From Aquiluna sp. (GTDB lineage Bacteria > Actinomycetota > Actinomycetes > Actinomycetales > Microbacteriaceae), in contig JAGYIJ010000002.1 of assembly GCA_018402685.1 (NCBI GenBank), positions 372,001 to 436,000 on the forward strand: a stretch of 64,000 bases of DNA, given 5' to 3'. The translations under genes were made by a program, and so were the position numbers. Shown here piece by piece: positions 1 through 9,701 of this stretch. Under the pieces are notes generated by a model. That model was not told the DNA's origin and did no database searches. It saw only the letters and a list, made by a program, of their open reading frames with translations. Numbering within the stretch: the stretch's first letter is position 1; the number at the start of each line of letters is the position of its first letter.

Positions 1-1
1 T

Positions 2-2892
2 GACTATGTCTCGGTAAAGGTTTCAGCAACTATCAACCCCCACTCCCCCTATGCCTTCGATGAGACCGTCGAAGAGGTAGTGGAGCGACTGACACCGCTA
101 TACGAGGTTGCTGTAAAGGGCGGCAACAAGTTCATAAACCTCGACATGGAGGAGTATCACGACCTGGACATGACGGTCGCGGTATTCAAAAAAATACTTT
201 CCAAGCCGCAGTTTACGAACCTAACCGCAGGGATTGTGTTGCAGGCCTACCTGCCCGATGCCCTCAGGGTCATGATTGATCTGCAGCAGTGGGCTCACAT
301 GCGAGTGTTTGAAGGTGGCGCTCCAATCAAGGTGAGAGTTGTCAAGGGTGCAAACCTGCCGATGGAGCAGGTAGATGCCGAAATACACGGCTGGCCACTG
401 GCCACTGTCTCGTCAAAGGCAGAGGCGGATGCCAACTACAAGAGAGTCCTGAATTACGCCCTCACTCCGGACCGAGTGCGCCACGTGAAAATTGGTGTTG
501 CAGGACACAACCTGTTTGATCTGGCCTTTGCTCACCTAATGGCAACCAAGCGCGGAGCAACTGCGGGCATGGATGTCGAGATGCTGCTCGGAATGGCTCA
601 GGCCCAGGCAGAGGTGGTCAAAAAAACAGTGGGTGACCTTGTTCTCTACACCCCAGTTGTTCACCCCAAAGAGTTCGATGTTGCCATCGCGTATCTGATC
701 CGCAGGCTTGAGGAGGGTGCATCAAAAGAGAACTTCCTCTCAAACGCCTTTGAACTGGCCAACCCAGACTTCTTCGAACTCGAAAAAGACCGCTTTTTGC
801 ACTCGCTCGAGATCTTGGATGAGAACGTCCCGATTCCAAACCGCTTGCAAGATCGCACCCAGGAGTTTGGCTTTGCGCCAGCTGAAGGGTTTGCAAACTC
901 CCCCGACACCGACCCGTCACTGGAAACAAACCGCAACTGGGCAACGGAGATAATCAGGCGGGCACCGGAATCCAAGGTGGGTTATGCGGAGGTCGCAAAG
1001 CACACGGTCACCTCAGAGGCACAGCTTGAATCACTGATTCAAAAGGCTCTAGATGGTGGCAAGCGTTGGGGCAACCTCCCCACCTACACCCGCGCCGAGC
1101 GACTGCACAAAATCGGAACCCTGATTGAGAAAAACCGCGGCCTGCTGATTGAAGTTGGCATGAGCGAGGCCGGCAAGACCTTCGAACAGGCCGATGTCGA
1201 GGTTTCCGAGGCTGTTGACTTTGCTCACTACTACGCAGAGCGTTGCAAGGAGCTTGGCGAAATCGATGGTGCTGTTCCGCAGCCCTATCGCCTCACGGTT
1301 ATTACTCCACCCTGGAATTTCCCGCTGGCCATCCCTGCCGGCGGTGCACTAGCTGCCCTGGCAGCTGGATCCGCCGTCATCTTCAAACCAGCCGGCGACA
1401 CCGAGCGCTGCGGCGCTGTGATTGCTGAATTGATTGCCGAGGTTATCGACAACGATGTCTTTATCCCGATTCAAATTTTGGAGTCAGAGCTTGGTCAACA
1501 GCTGATTAGTCACCCTGATGTTGATCAGGTGATCCTGACCGGCGGTTACGAGACCGCACAGCTCTTTAGAAGCTTCAAGCCGGATCTGAGATTGCTTGCA
1601 GAAACCAGTGGTAAAAACGCGATCATCGTGACCCCGAGTGCCGACTACGATCTTGCCGCCAAGGACATTGCCTACTCTGCCTTTGGTCACGCTGGTCAAA
1701 AGTGTTCGGCAGCTTCGATCTTGATCATGGTTGGCTCGGTCGCAAAGTCTGAGCGCTTCAGAAGGCAGTTGATTGACGCAATTGAATCGCTGCGCGTGGC
1801 TCAGCCAGCTGACCCATCAGCTCAGGTTGGTCCAATGATCATGCCACCGCAGGGCAAGCTCCTCGAAGGTCTCACCAGGCTCGAAAAGGGCGAGAAATGG
1901 GTCTTGGAATCCAAACAGCTTGATGACACCGGGAAGCTTTGGTCACCTGCCGTCAAGGAGGGTGTGCTGCCAAGGAACCCAAGCCACCTGGTTGAGTACT
2001 TTGGTCCAGTGCTCTCGATCATGACCACTAGAAACCTGGAGAGCGCTATCGCGCTGCAGAACGCGGTTGACTACGGGCTAACCGCAGGCATTCACTCGCT
2101 AGATCCAGTTGAGGTGAAAGATTGGCTCTCCAGGGTTCAAGCCGGCAACCTGTATGTGAATAGGGGTATCACCGGTGCGATTGTTGAGCGCCAGCCATTT
2201 GGTGGCTGGAAGCGCTCGAGTGTAGGACCCTCCACCAAGGCCGGCGGACCAAACTACCTGATCAGCCTTAGCGGTTGGGCCTCTAAGCGTTCAGAGGTCG
2301 AGGGAGTGACTCTCAGTGATGCTCAGAATGCGGTTCTGGCACTGGCTGCTAGTTCACAGCTCACCGATGGTGAGCTGGAGTCACTAATTGGAGGTGCCAA
2401 GAGCGATACTCACGCGCTGCAGAACTTCTTTGGATCCTCGGATCCATCAGGACTTGCAGCTGAGCGAAATGTCTTGCGCTACTTCCGCTCCGACTGCACC
2501 CTAAGGGTGAACCAAACCGCATCCAGGTTCGACTCCTGGCGCTCGATCATGAGCTCTGATTGCGCTTGGATCCGGTGAGATCAGTGCCTTCGAGATCCCT
2601 GAGCGCCTCAAGCGCATTGCTCAAAAGCTGGGCATGCGAGTCATCATCGAAGACCAAGCAAGCTTTGAGGCATCGCTTGCTGCCCGCCCCAGAAGGGTTC
2701 AGGATGATTGGCCGCGTCGATGAGATCACCTCAGAGAGCCCGCTAGCAAACCCGGATATCGCCCTCTACAGCGCTGCTGCAACGGAATCTGGCCGGATTG
2801 AGCTGCTTCCATACTTCAAGGAACAGGCAGTGAGCGTGACCGCACACAGGTTTGGAAACCCCGTTAAGTTTGTGAAAGAGCTGGCAATTTAA
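2..2892 (+). CDS. putA: bifunctional proline dehydrogenase / P5C dehydrogenase (5' partial, frameshifted 3' end)
   Basis: Oxidises proline to glutamate in two steps: an FAD-dependent proline dehydrogenase barrel followed by an NAD-dependent glutamate-semialdehyde dehydrogenase. The window opens inside the first domain; the frame is open from base 2, so the GTG at 80 is internal. The aldehyde dehydrogenase part follows, with a PWNFPLAIP stretch near 1311 and the cysteine segment GHAGQKCSAAS near 1686. The conserved C-terminal end (AGR/SGRIELLPYFKEQAVSVTAHRFGNP type) is present up to 2892 but in another frame: the reading frame breaks at about 2,470-2,560 and again near 2,700. These breaks look like indel errors, since coding similarity continues through them. 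It is the first gene of the + strand block, 99 bp before the RND permease. Confidence 0.9.
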
Positions 2893-2991
2893 GACCCTCC
2901 TAGGAACTTCACAGCTAGACCCAGCATGCTCATGGGAGTAATCTTCCATGGTGGCTAGTTTTTACTAGTGCAAATGACTTAGAGGTACTTC

Positions 2992-5900
2992 TTGTTTATT
3001 CTTTCCAAACTTTCACTCGCGAACCGTGCTGTAGTGGCCCTAATCACCGTCATCGTGGCAGCCTTCGGGTTTTTGTCAGTTGGGTCATTGAAGCAAGAGC
3101 TAATCCCCTCAATCGAGATCCCCTCGGCGGCTATCGTCACCTCATACCCCGGAGCCTCTCCTGAGGTCGTTGACGCTCAAGTCTCTGCGGTAATTGAGAA
3201 TGCCGTGATTGGGCTTCAGGACCTCGAATCCACCACCGCCACCTCCACCACCGGACTTTCAGTTCTAAGAGTCTCATTCAAGTTTGGAACCACCACCGAG
3301 ACCGCCATCGAGCGCTTGAATGCAGCTATCGCATCGGTGGAGAACCAGTTGCCCTCGGATGCCGACGCGAATGTGATTTCGGGCAGCTTTGACTCGGTCC
3401 CGATCATCGCATTGGCCATTGCCGACAATGATGGAGACAACGAGCGCATTGGTGCCACGTTGGAAAAGGTTGCGCCGAATCTTTTCCGCCAGGTCGAAGG
3501 CATTAGAGACGTCGTGGTTTCAGGTTCCAAGCAGAAACGAGTAAACCTAGACATCAACCAAGCGGCAATGGCAGCAAATGGCATGTCCGTGCAGAACATC
3601 TCCCAGGCACTCCAGGCCAATGGCCTGGTGTTGCCTGTTGGTTCGCTCTCTGATGATGAGGGCAGCATTGCCATCCAAATGGGAACCGCGGTTGAAACCA
3701 TTGCCCAGATCGAGGGTTTGCCACTGATTTCCCAGAACCCACAGCCCGGATCGCCAGTTGTGACAATCGGTGATGTCGCATCGGTGAGCTATGAGGATGC
3801 CCCGGTCACCTCAATCTCGAGAACCAATGGCCTTGAGTCCCTAGCCGTCTCAATTACCAAGACACCAGACGGCAACTCGGTTGCCGTTTCAAATGGCGTG
3901 CAGGATCTGATTCCAGAGTTGGAAGCGGCTCTTGGCGGCAACGTCTCAGTTGTTACCACCTTTGACCAGGCACCGTTTATCGAAAAGAGCATCGAGGACC
4001 TCACGGTTGAGGGTCTCTTGGGTCTCACCTTTGCGGTGCTAGTGATTTTGGTGTTCCTGTTGAGCATCAAATCCACCATCATCACCGCGGTCTCAATCCC
4101 GACCTCGGTGCTGATCACCTTTATTGCCCTGCAGAGTGCTGACTACTCGCTGAACCTATTGACCCTTGGCGCTCTAACGATTTCGATTGGTCGAGTCGTA
4201 GATGACTCGATTGTGGTTATTGAAAACATTAACCGACACCTAAGTTATGGCGAGGATCGCAAGAAGGCGGTTCTCACGGCAGTCAAAGAAGTTGCTGGCG
4301 CCATTACCGCCTCCACCATCGCCACGGTTGCAGTGTTCCTGCCAATCGCATTGGTAGATGGCCTGGTTGGCGAGCTATTTAGGCCATTCGCCTTCACCGT
4401 AGCGGTTGCTCTATTGGCATCGCTACTGGTCTCGCTAACCATCGTCCCGGTATTGGCCTACTGGTTCCTGAGAATGCCAAAGCGCCTGCAGGCAATCAAG
4501 GCAGAGAATCCAAAGAAGTTCGAAAAGAAGCAGAGGATTGCCGAGGAAGAGCGCGAAACCAAGAGCGTGCTGCAGCGCATTTACCTACCCGCCCTGAACG
4601 GAACCAGAAACCACCCGTTCATCACACTTACCGCTGCCGTATTGCTACTTGCCTACACCTTCTCACTGGTGCCACTACTGAAGACAAACTTTATTGATGG
4701 CGGCGGCTCGAACCAGTTCAACGCTCGCGTTGAAATGCCGGCCTCCACTTCGCTGTCTGAGCAAGATGCCACGGCAGCGCTAATCGAGGCTCAGGTCAAG
4801 GCAATCGCTGGAGTCGATGTGGTGCAAACCACCATCGGCTCGGCAGTGGATGGCCGAGTCGCCTTTGGTGCCAGCGGCACCGGAATCTCAATGAACGTGA
4901 TTGTTGACGAGGGATACGAGGTTGAGGACATCACCAGCCAGGTGCTGAGGCTTGACACTCCAGAGAACACTGAGATCACAGTTTCCAGCGGTGGCGGCTT
5001 CGGATCGAGCGAGACCATTGACATTCAGGTTCTCGCGGCCGACAACGACCTGCTCACCGCTGCGGTTGCAGAACTGGTTGCTGGCATGCAGGGAATCGAC
5101 AATGTCTCGAGCGTCACCAGCACGCTCGATGCTGATGAGCGAGTTCTGGAAATTCTTGTTGATCGCGAATTGGCGGCCGAGTACCTGCTGACCGAGACGG
5201 TTGTCTCCGGAATCGTGGCATCGCAGCTCAGACCACAGCCACTTGGACAGGTCCGAATCGAAGGCAACGAAACCTCAATCTACGTAGCCGATCAAACGAC
5301 CCCAGAAACCATCAATGAGATCAGGGCAATTCAGATCCCAACTTTCCAGGGTCCGGTTCGCCTTGACACCTTGGCATCAGTCGAAGAGATCTTGAAGCCA
5401 ACCTCAATCACCTCGGAGCGCGGCAACAGAACCGCGAGAGTCTCTCTCGCCCCTGAGGGCGATGACCTCGGTGCCATTACGGCAGCAATCACCGAACGCT
5501 TCGAAGGCATCGATCTACCAATCGGTGTTGAGGCCAGCATCGGAGGTGCTGCAGCCGACCAGGCTGAGAGTTTCGAGCAACTTACCCTTGCACTTCTAGC
5601 CGCTGTCGCCATCGTCTACATCGTCATGGTGGCAACCTTTGGATCCTTGATTCAGCCTCTGCTATTGCTGGTCTCGATTCCATTTGCCGCGATTGGTGCA
5701 CTGGGTCTATTGATCATCACCGACACCGCCCTGGGCGTGCCAGCCCTGATTGGTATGTTGATGCTTATTGGAATTGTGGTAACCAACGCAATTGTTTTGA
5801 TTGACTTGGTGAACCAATATCGACGTCAGGGTCGAAGTGTCGAAGATTCACTAGTTTCTGGTGCCAGACAGCGTCTGCGCCCAATTCTGATGACCGCTCT

Positions 5901-6675
5901 TGCCACCATCTTTGCTTTGACCCCGATGGCCTTTGGGCTGACCGGAAACTCGGGCTTCATCTCGAGGCCACTAGCGATTGTGGTCATTGGTGGTCTGGTT
6001 TCCTCCACGCTACTAACCCTGATCTTGGTTCCAACCCTCTACTGGCTAGTTGAGGGCCGCAAGGAGCGCAAGGTCATCAGGCAAAAGCGCAAGGAACAAA
6101 AGGCGCTCGCTAAAGCGGCCAAAGCTGAAGCCAAGCAGAGAGCCGCTGCTCCTGCAGTCGCAGCACCAGAGGCTGCCGCCGCAAGCGCAGCCCCAATGGT
6201 TGTCACCACAGTTCTAGAACGCGAACAAGAGCCTGAGCCTGAGCCGACTAGCGAGGAGCCGGTTGCCCCTGAAGTTCAAACTGAAACTGCCCCGGAGCAA
6301 CCAAGGTCCGAGAGCTCTTGGTCGCTTGCCGATGAGTCAGAGCAGGCACCCGCCCCAGAAACCTCATCAGAGGCCCAATTTGAGCCAGCTGTTGTTGATG
6401 AGGTGCCACCTCTTGCTTGGAGTGATGACCAGCAAATCCAGTCTGCAGCGGAGATCGAGATTGACGATGAGTCCTCGATGCGCTGGAGTGAAGAAAAGCC
6501 TCAAGAGGAGCCAACAGCAGCGGATCCAAACGCTGGATTGCCTGAGTTTCTAACTCAGGAGATTCCTCTGATTCAAGAGCCAGCCGAATCCGATCGTGAC
6601 AGAAAGCGTCGCGAAAAGGCAGAGCGCAAGGCGCAAAAGAAGGCCGCGCGCGATTCTCGCCACGCCAACGACTAG
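2992..6675 (+). CDS. RND superfamily efflux permease (AcrB/HAE type) with long acidic C-terminal tail
   Basis: A proton-driven inner-membrane transporter of the hydrophobe/amphiphile efflux class, 1,227 residues. It shows one TM helix at the N-terminus, a periplasmic loop (FKFGT near residue 97), a second helix bundle, and the repeated architecture in the second half. The proton-relay pair is visible as GRVVDDS, with D404 and D405. After the last helix (about residue 1020) comes a 208-residue cytoplasmic tail that starts Lys/Ala-rich and becomes Glu/Pro/Ser-rich. No membrane-fusion partner or outer-membrane factor gene is adjacent, as is common in actinobacteria. The start is TTG, chosen because the N-terminal helix begins there and AGAGGT lies just upstream. 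The substrate cannot be deduced. Confidence 0.9.
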   Translation: MFILSKLSLANRAVVALITVIVAAFGFLSVGSLKQELIPSIEIPSAAIVTSYPGASPEVVDAQVSAVIENAVIGLQDLESTTATSTTGLSVLRVSFKFGTTTETAIERLNAAIASVENQLPSDADANVISGSFDSVPIIALAIADNDGDNERIGATLEKVAPNLFRQVEGIRDVVVSGSKQKRVNLDINQAAMAANGMSVQNISQALQANGLVLPVGSLSDDEGSIAIQMGTAVETIAQIEGLPLISQNPQPGSPVVTIGDVASVSYEDAPVTSISRTNGLESLAVSITKTPDGNSVAVSNGVQDLIPELEAALGGNVSVVTTFDQAPFIEKSIEDLTVEGLLGLTFAVLVILVFLLSIKSTIITAVSIPTSVLITFIALQSADYSLNLLTLGALTISIGRVVDDSIVVIENINRHLSYGEDRKKAVLTAVKEVAGAITASTIATVAVFLPIALVDGLVGELFRPFAFTVAVALLASLLVSLTIVPVLAYWFLRMPKRLQAIKAENPKKFEKKQRIAEEERETKSVLQRIYLPALNGTRNHPFITLTAAVLLLAYTFSLVPLLKTNFIDGGGSNQFNARVEMPASTSLSEQDATAALIEAQVKAIAGVDVVQTTIGSAVDGRVAFGASGTGISMNVIVDEGYEVEDITSQVLRLDTPENTEITVSSGGGFGSSETIDIQVLAADNDLLTAAVAELVAGMQGIDNVSSVTSTLDADERVLEILVDRELAAEYLLTETVVSGIVASQLRPQPLGQVRIEGNETSIYVADQTTPETINEIRAIQIPTFQGPVRLDTLASVEEILKPTSITSERGNRTARVSLAPEGDDLGAITAAITERFEGIDLPIGVEASIGGAAADQAESFEQLTLALLAAVAIVYIVMVATFGSLIQPLLLLVSIPFAAIGALGLLIITDTALGVPALIGMLMLIGIVVTNAIVLIDLVNQYRRQGRSVEDSLVSGARQRLRPILMTALATIFALTPMAFGLTGNSGFISRPLAIVVIGGLVSSTLLTLILVPTLYWLVEGRKERKVIRQKRKEQKALAKAAKAEAKQRAAAPAVAAPEAAAASAAPMVVTTVLEREQEPEPEPTSEEPVAPEVQTETAPEQPRSESSWSLADESEQAPAPETSSEAQFEPAVVDEVPPLAWSDDQQIQSAAEIEIDDESSMRWSEEKPQEEPTAADPNAGLPEFLTQEIPLIQEPAESDRDRKRREKAERKAQKKAARDSRHAND

Positions 6676-6681
6676 GGATTC

Positions 6682-7284
6682 ATGGCTGATTACATAGTTT
6701 GGGTTGACTGCGAGATGACCGGGCTCGATGTCCAGGTTGACGAGATATGTGAGATTGCGGTTGTCGTTACCGACCAAGAACTACAAGAGGTTGACCCTGG
6801 CCTGCAGATAGTTGTAAAGCCTGGACGAAAAGCCTTGAAGAACATGGGTGAATTTGTCACCAACATGCACACCGAGTCCGGGTTGATTGATGAGATGCCG
6901 CAGGGTGTGAGCATTGAAAAAGCCGAGACCCAGGTGCTCGAATATATCAAGCAGTGGATTGCAGAGGAGCGCACCGCTCCCTTAGCTGGTAACTCAATTG
7001 GGACTGACCGCATGTTCCTAAATCGCCAGATGCCAGCACTCGATGCTTTTTTGCACTACAGAAACATTGATGTCAGCTCGATCAAGGAGCTCACCAGGCG
7101 TTGGTACCCAAGGGTCTACTTCCAAATGCCCAAAAAGACTGGCAATCACCGAGCTCTTGCTGACATAAAAGAATCCATCAAAGAGCTTCGTTACTACCGG
7201 GGCACTGTTTTGGTGGAGACACCAGGTCCAGATTCGGAAGCAGCAAAGGCTGTCGCCAAGTCGCTAGACGCTGATACAATCTAG
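6682..7284 (+). CDS. orn: oligoribonuclease
   Basis: A 3'-5' exoribonuclease that degrades 2-5 nt RNA fragments and pGpG to mononucleotides in the cytoplasm. It is 200 residues, the usual family length, and intact. The DEDDh catalytic set is visible: D9 and E11 in DCEMTGLD, D109 in GTDRMF, H156 and D161 in HRALAD. It starts with ATG 6 nt after the RND permease stop, so the two are probably co-transcribed. tRNA-His follows 27 bp downstream. Confidence 0.95.
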   Translation: MADYIVWVDCEMTGLDVQVDEICEIAVVVTDQELQEVDPGLQIVVKPGRKALKNMGEFVTNMHTESGLIDEMPQGVSIEKAETQVLEYIKQWIAEERTAPLAGNSIGTDRMFLNRQMPALDAFLHYRNIDVSSIKELTRRWYPRVYFQMPKKTGNHRALADIKESIKELRYYRGTVLVETPGPDSEAAKAVAKSLDADTI

Positions 7285-7311
7285 GGGTTCTGGAGTCCTC
7301 TCCAGATTCAT

Positions 7312-7388
7312 GGTGGGTATAGCTCAGCTGGTAGAGCACCTGGTTGTGGTCCAGGGGGCCGCGGGTTCAAGTCCCGTTACTCACCCCA
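7312..7388 (+). tRNA. tRNA-His (GTG anticodon)
   Basis: A full cloverleaf can be drawn. The acceptor stem GTGGGTA (7313-7319) pairs with TACTCAC (7378-7384), with one G-U. The D-arm has AGCTGGTAGA, the anticodon loop TTGTGGT reads GTG, and the T-arm contains GGTTCAAGTCC. G at 7312 is the extra -1 guanosine typical of tRNA-His and faces discriminator C7385. The CCA end (7386-7388) is encoded. Confidence 0.96.
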
Positions 7389-7392
7389 AAGA

Positions 7393-7421
7393 AATCCCCA
7401 GTTCTAGGACTGGGGATTTTT
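7393..7421 (+). terminator. Rho-independent terminator after tRNA-His
   Basis: A perfect 10-bp stem, AATCCCCAGT / ACTGGGGATT, with a 6-nt loop (TCTAGG) is followed by a T-run ending at 7421. It lies 5 nt after the CCA end, so it ends the orn/tRNA-His transcript before the convergent toxin-antitoxin pair. Confidence 0.85.
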
Positions 7422-7452
7422 ACTTCCAGGGAAATTCGCCCTGAGTCGATTG

Positions 7453-7818
7453 CTAGAGAATCAATACCTGCGCTGGAATCCCCAGCTTGGTACTCAGGTT
7501 TCGAATCATGCGAAGAGTAAGCGGACGCTTTTTACTCAGAACTTCATAGACCCGGTTTTTCTCGCCAATAAGTGGCACTAGTTCCTTCACACCAATGCCC
7601 AACTGGTCCATGCGAAACTTTATGGCCTCGATGGGATCGGGCTCCTCTATCGGATAGTGCTTAGTTTCGTAGGCCTCCACCAAGGTGGAGAGGATCTCAA
7701 GAAGGTCAAGCTCTGGTGAGCCAGGAGCCGGATCGAGATCCATCAACTCAGAGATACGAGAAAGGGCATAATCCAAATCGTCATCATTGTGGATAGGTGA
7801 AATCTGCAGGGTGGCCAT
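7453..7818 (-). CDS. higA: HigA-family antitoxin, HTH protein
   Basis: Antitoxin of a type II module, 121 residues. The C-terminal half (about residues 60-121) is an XRE-type helix-turn-helix with IKFRMDQLGIGVKEL and KNRVYEVLSKKRPLT, as in the HigA group with an N-terminal extension (COG5499). Its start overlaps the toxin stop by 1 nt (TAATG), implying translational coupling, with the toxin gene first as is typical for hig loci. It probably binds the palindrome upstream of higB and neutralises the toxin. Intact, unlike many neighbours. Confidence 0.85.
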   Translation of the reverse strand: MATLQISPIHNDDDLDYALSRISELMDLDPAPGSPELDLLEILSTLVEAYETKHYPIEEPDPIEAIKFRMDQLGIGVKELVPLIGEKNRVYEVLSKKRPLTLRMIRNLSTKLGIPAQVLIL

Positions 7819-8129
7819 TATCTTTCCTTCTTCATGTCTATAGTTTGTGCATCGATAAGGTCATACTGATCATGGGTGCCAATGAACTTCACGTAAGCAA
7901 TTTGCCCCGGGTAGTTGATTTGGCAGACAAGTCGGAATTTGTTACCTGAAATGTTAAAGACAACACGACCCGCCTTCAAAATGCTCGCGGTCCGGTAATA
8001 ATCCTTAATCTTCGATGGGCTATCCCAATTTGCCAGCTTTGCCTCGTGATACCAAGCCCTAAGTGGCTGCTCGGCATCCCGATTTTCAAGCCAAAACGTC
8101 CTGAGTGTGGAAAACGCAATGACTCTCAT
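7818..8129 (-). CDS. higB: HigB-family mRNA interferase toxin
   Basis: A 103-residue RelE-fold toxin of the HigB_toxin family, expected to cleave mRNA on the ribosome. Family features seen: an N-terminal RVIAFSTLRTFW segment, a central GRVVFNISGNKFRLVCQINY beta-hairpin region and the C-terminal VKFIGTHDQYDLID. It is the first gene of the pair and begins with ATG at the predicted transcription start, so the mRNA looks leaderless. The module sits between a tRNA gene and gatB, both ordinary core loci, which suggests acquisition, but no repeats or integrase flank it. Confidence 0.88.
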   Translation of the reverse strand: MRVIAFSTLRTFWLENRDAEQPLRAWYHEAKLANWDSPSKIKDYYRTASILKAGRVVFNISGNKFRLVCQINYPGQIAYVKFIGTHDQYDLIDAQTIDMKKER

Positions 8130-8135
8130 GAGTCA

Positions 8136-8163
8136 AAGGTAGTCCCAATTTGGGACTTGTCAA
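8136..8163 (-). promoter_or_regulatory. higBA promoter with embedded palindromic operator
   Basis: On the minus strand a consensus -35 TTGACA (8163-8158) is followed by a 16-bp spacer and a -10 TACCTT (8141-8136). The spacer is almost filled by a perfect palindrome at 8141-8157: 8-bp arms AGTCCCAA and TTGGGACT around one central base. Six bases separate the -10 from the higB ATG, so transcription should begin at the start codon. A HigA dimer on this site would block RNA polymerase. Confidence 0.75.
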
Positions 8164-8197
8164 GAGGAATTGAAAATCTGTGGATAAGTCAGCAGGT

Positions 8198-9701
8198 TTA
8201 GCTGTTAGCTCTCTCCAAAATTAGCTCCCTAACCCTGGCAGCATCAGCCTGACCGCGCATTGCCTGCATCACGGCACCAATCACGGCACCCGCTGCCTGA
8301 ACCTTGCCTTCTTTGATCTTCTCCAGAACGTCTGGCTGCTTGGCAAGTGCCTCATCAATTGCTGCAATAAGGGCACCCTCGTCGGTAACGACCTTAAGGC
8401 CGCGCTTCTCAATGACTTCCTCTGGCTCACCCTCGCCAGCGAGCACTCCCGCAACAACGTCCCTTGCGATGCGGTCGTTGAGCTCTCCCGCTTCAATCAA
8501 TGCTGCAATCTTCGCTACTTGAGCGGGACTAATGGCTAGCTCGGTGATCTCTACCTCTTGAGAGTTTGCAAGCCTTGCAAGCTCGCCTGTCCACCACTTT
8601 CTGGCGGCCTGAGGCTTAGCTCCTGCGGCAACCGTTGCCTCAACCTGGTCCAGCAAGTCTGAGTTGACGACATCGCGGAATTCCAGATCTGAGAAGCCCC
8701 ACTCGCTCATGAGGCGTTTTTTGCGAAGCGATGGGTTCTCGGGCAAGGATGCACGGATCTCTTCGATCCAGTCCTTGGAAGGCTGAACCGGAACCAGGTC
8801 TGGCTCTGGGAAGTATCGGTAGTCATCGGCGTCAGACTTTGGTCTGCCGGCTGAGGTGTAGCCGCGGTCTTCGTGCCAGTGACGGGTCTCCTGGGTGATG
8901 GTTCCACCATTAGCGAGAATGTGAGCCTGACGCTGAATCTCATAACGCACTGCTGACTCGATTGACCTCAGTGAGTTCACGTTCTTGGTTTCGGTTCTGG
9001 TGCCGAGCTTCTCTTGACCCTTTGGCCTGAAGCGAGACGTTGGCATCACAGCGCACGTTGCCGCGCTCCATCTTGGCGTCAGAGACATCCATGGCCTTGA
9101 CCATGTCGCGAATCATGCGCACATACTCAGCTGCAAGCTCAGGAGCCTTCTCCCCCAGGTTGAAAACTGGCTTGGTGACAATCTCAACCAGTGGCACTCC
9201 GGCTCGGTTGTAGTCAACTAGTGAGTATTCCGCTCCCTGAATACGACCGGTGGCTCCACCAACGTGGGTGAGCTTGCCGGCATCTTCTTCCATGTGGGCA
9301 CGTTCGATTAGAACCTCGTGCACAGAGCCATCCAAAATCTCCACGGAGACCTTGCCCTCAAAGGCAATTGGCTCGTCATACTGCGAGGTCTGGAAGTTCT
9401 TGGCAAGGTCCGGGTAGAAGTAGTTTTTTCTAGCGAATCTTCCCGTTGGCGCAATCTCACAACCAAGTGCTAACCCAATTGCAATAGAGGACTCAACGGC
9501 CTTCTTGTTCACGGCAGGAAGGGATCCTGGAAGCCCTAAACAGGTTGGGCAAGTGTTGGTGTTTGGCTCAGAGCCAAAGTTGTTTGCACAACCACAGAAC
9601 ATCTTGCTCTTGGTGTTTAGTTCGACGTGGACCTCGAGGCCAATGACGACCTCAAATTGTTCGATTGCCTTGTCAAAATCCATTAGCTGTTCTTTAGCCA
9701 T
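8198..9701 (-). CDS. gatB: Asp-tRNA(Asn)/Glu-tRNA(Gln) amidotransferase subunit B (one frameshift)
   Basis: The tRNA-binding and kinase subunit of GatCAB, which converts Glu-tRNA(Gln) and/or Asp-tRNA(Asn) to the amide form. The N-terminal cradle is present ([32 protein letters not shown]), as are the helical and YqeY-like C-terminal domains. The frame breaks near 9,030: NVSL ends one frame and [13 protein letters not shown] resumes in the next, consistent with one inserted base. Translation starts at the ATG at 9701, which overlaps the gatA TAA by 1 nt. Last gene of the mnmA-ligA-gatCAB run. Confidence 0.93.

Noticed and set aside
7312-8200. tRNA-His as an integration site carrying higBA
   Set aside because: No repeat of the tRNA 3' end was found after the module, and no integrase is nearby; a terminator follows the tRNA directly.
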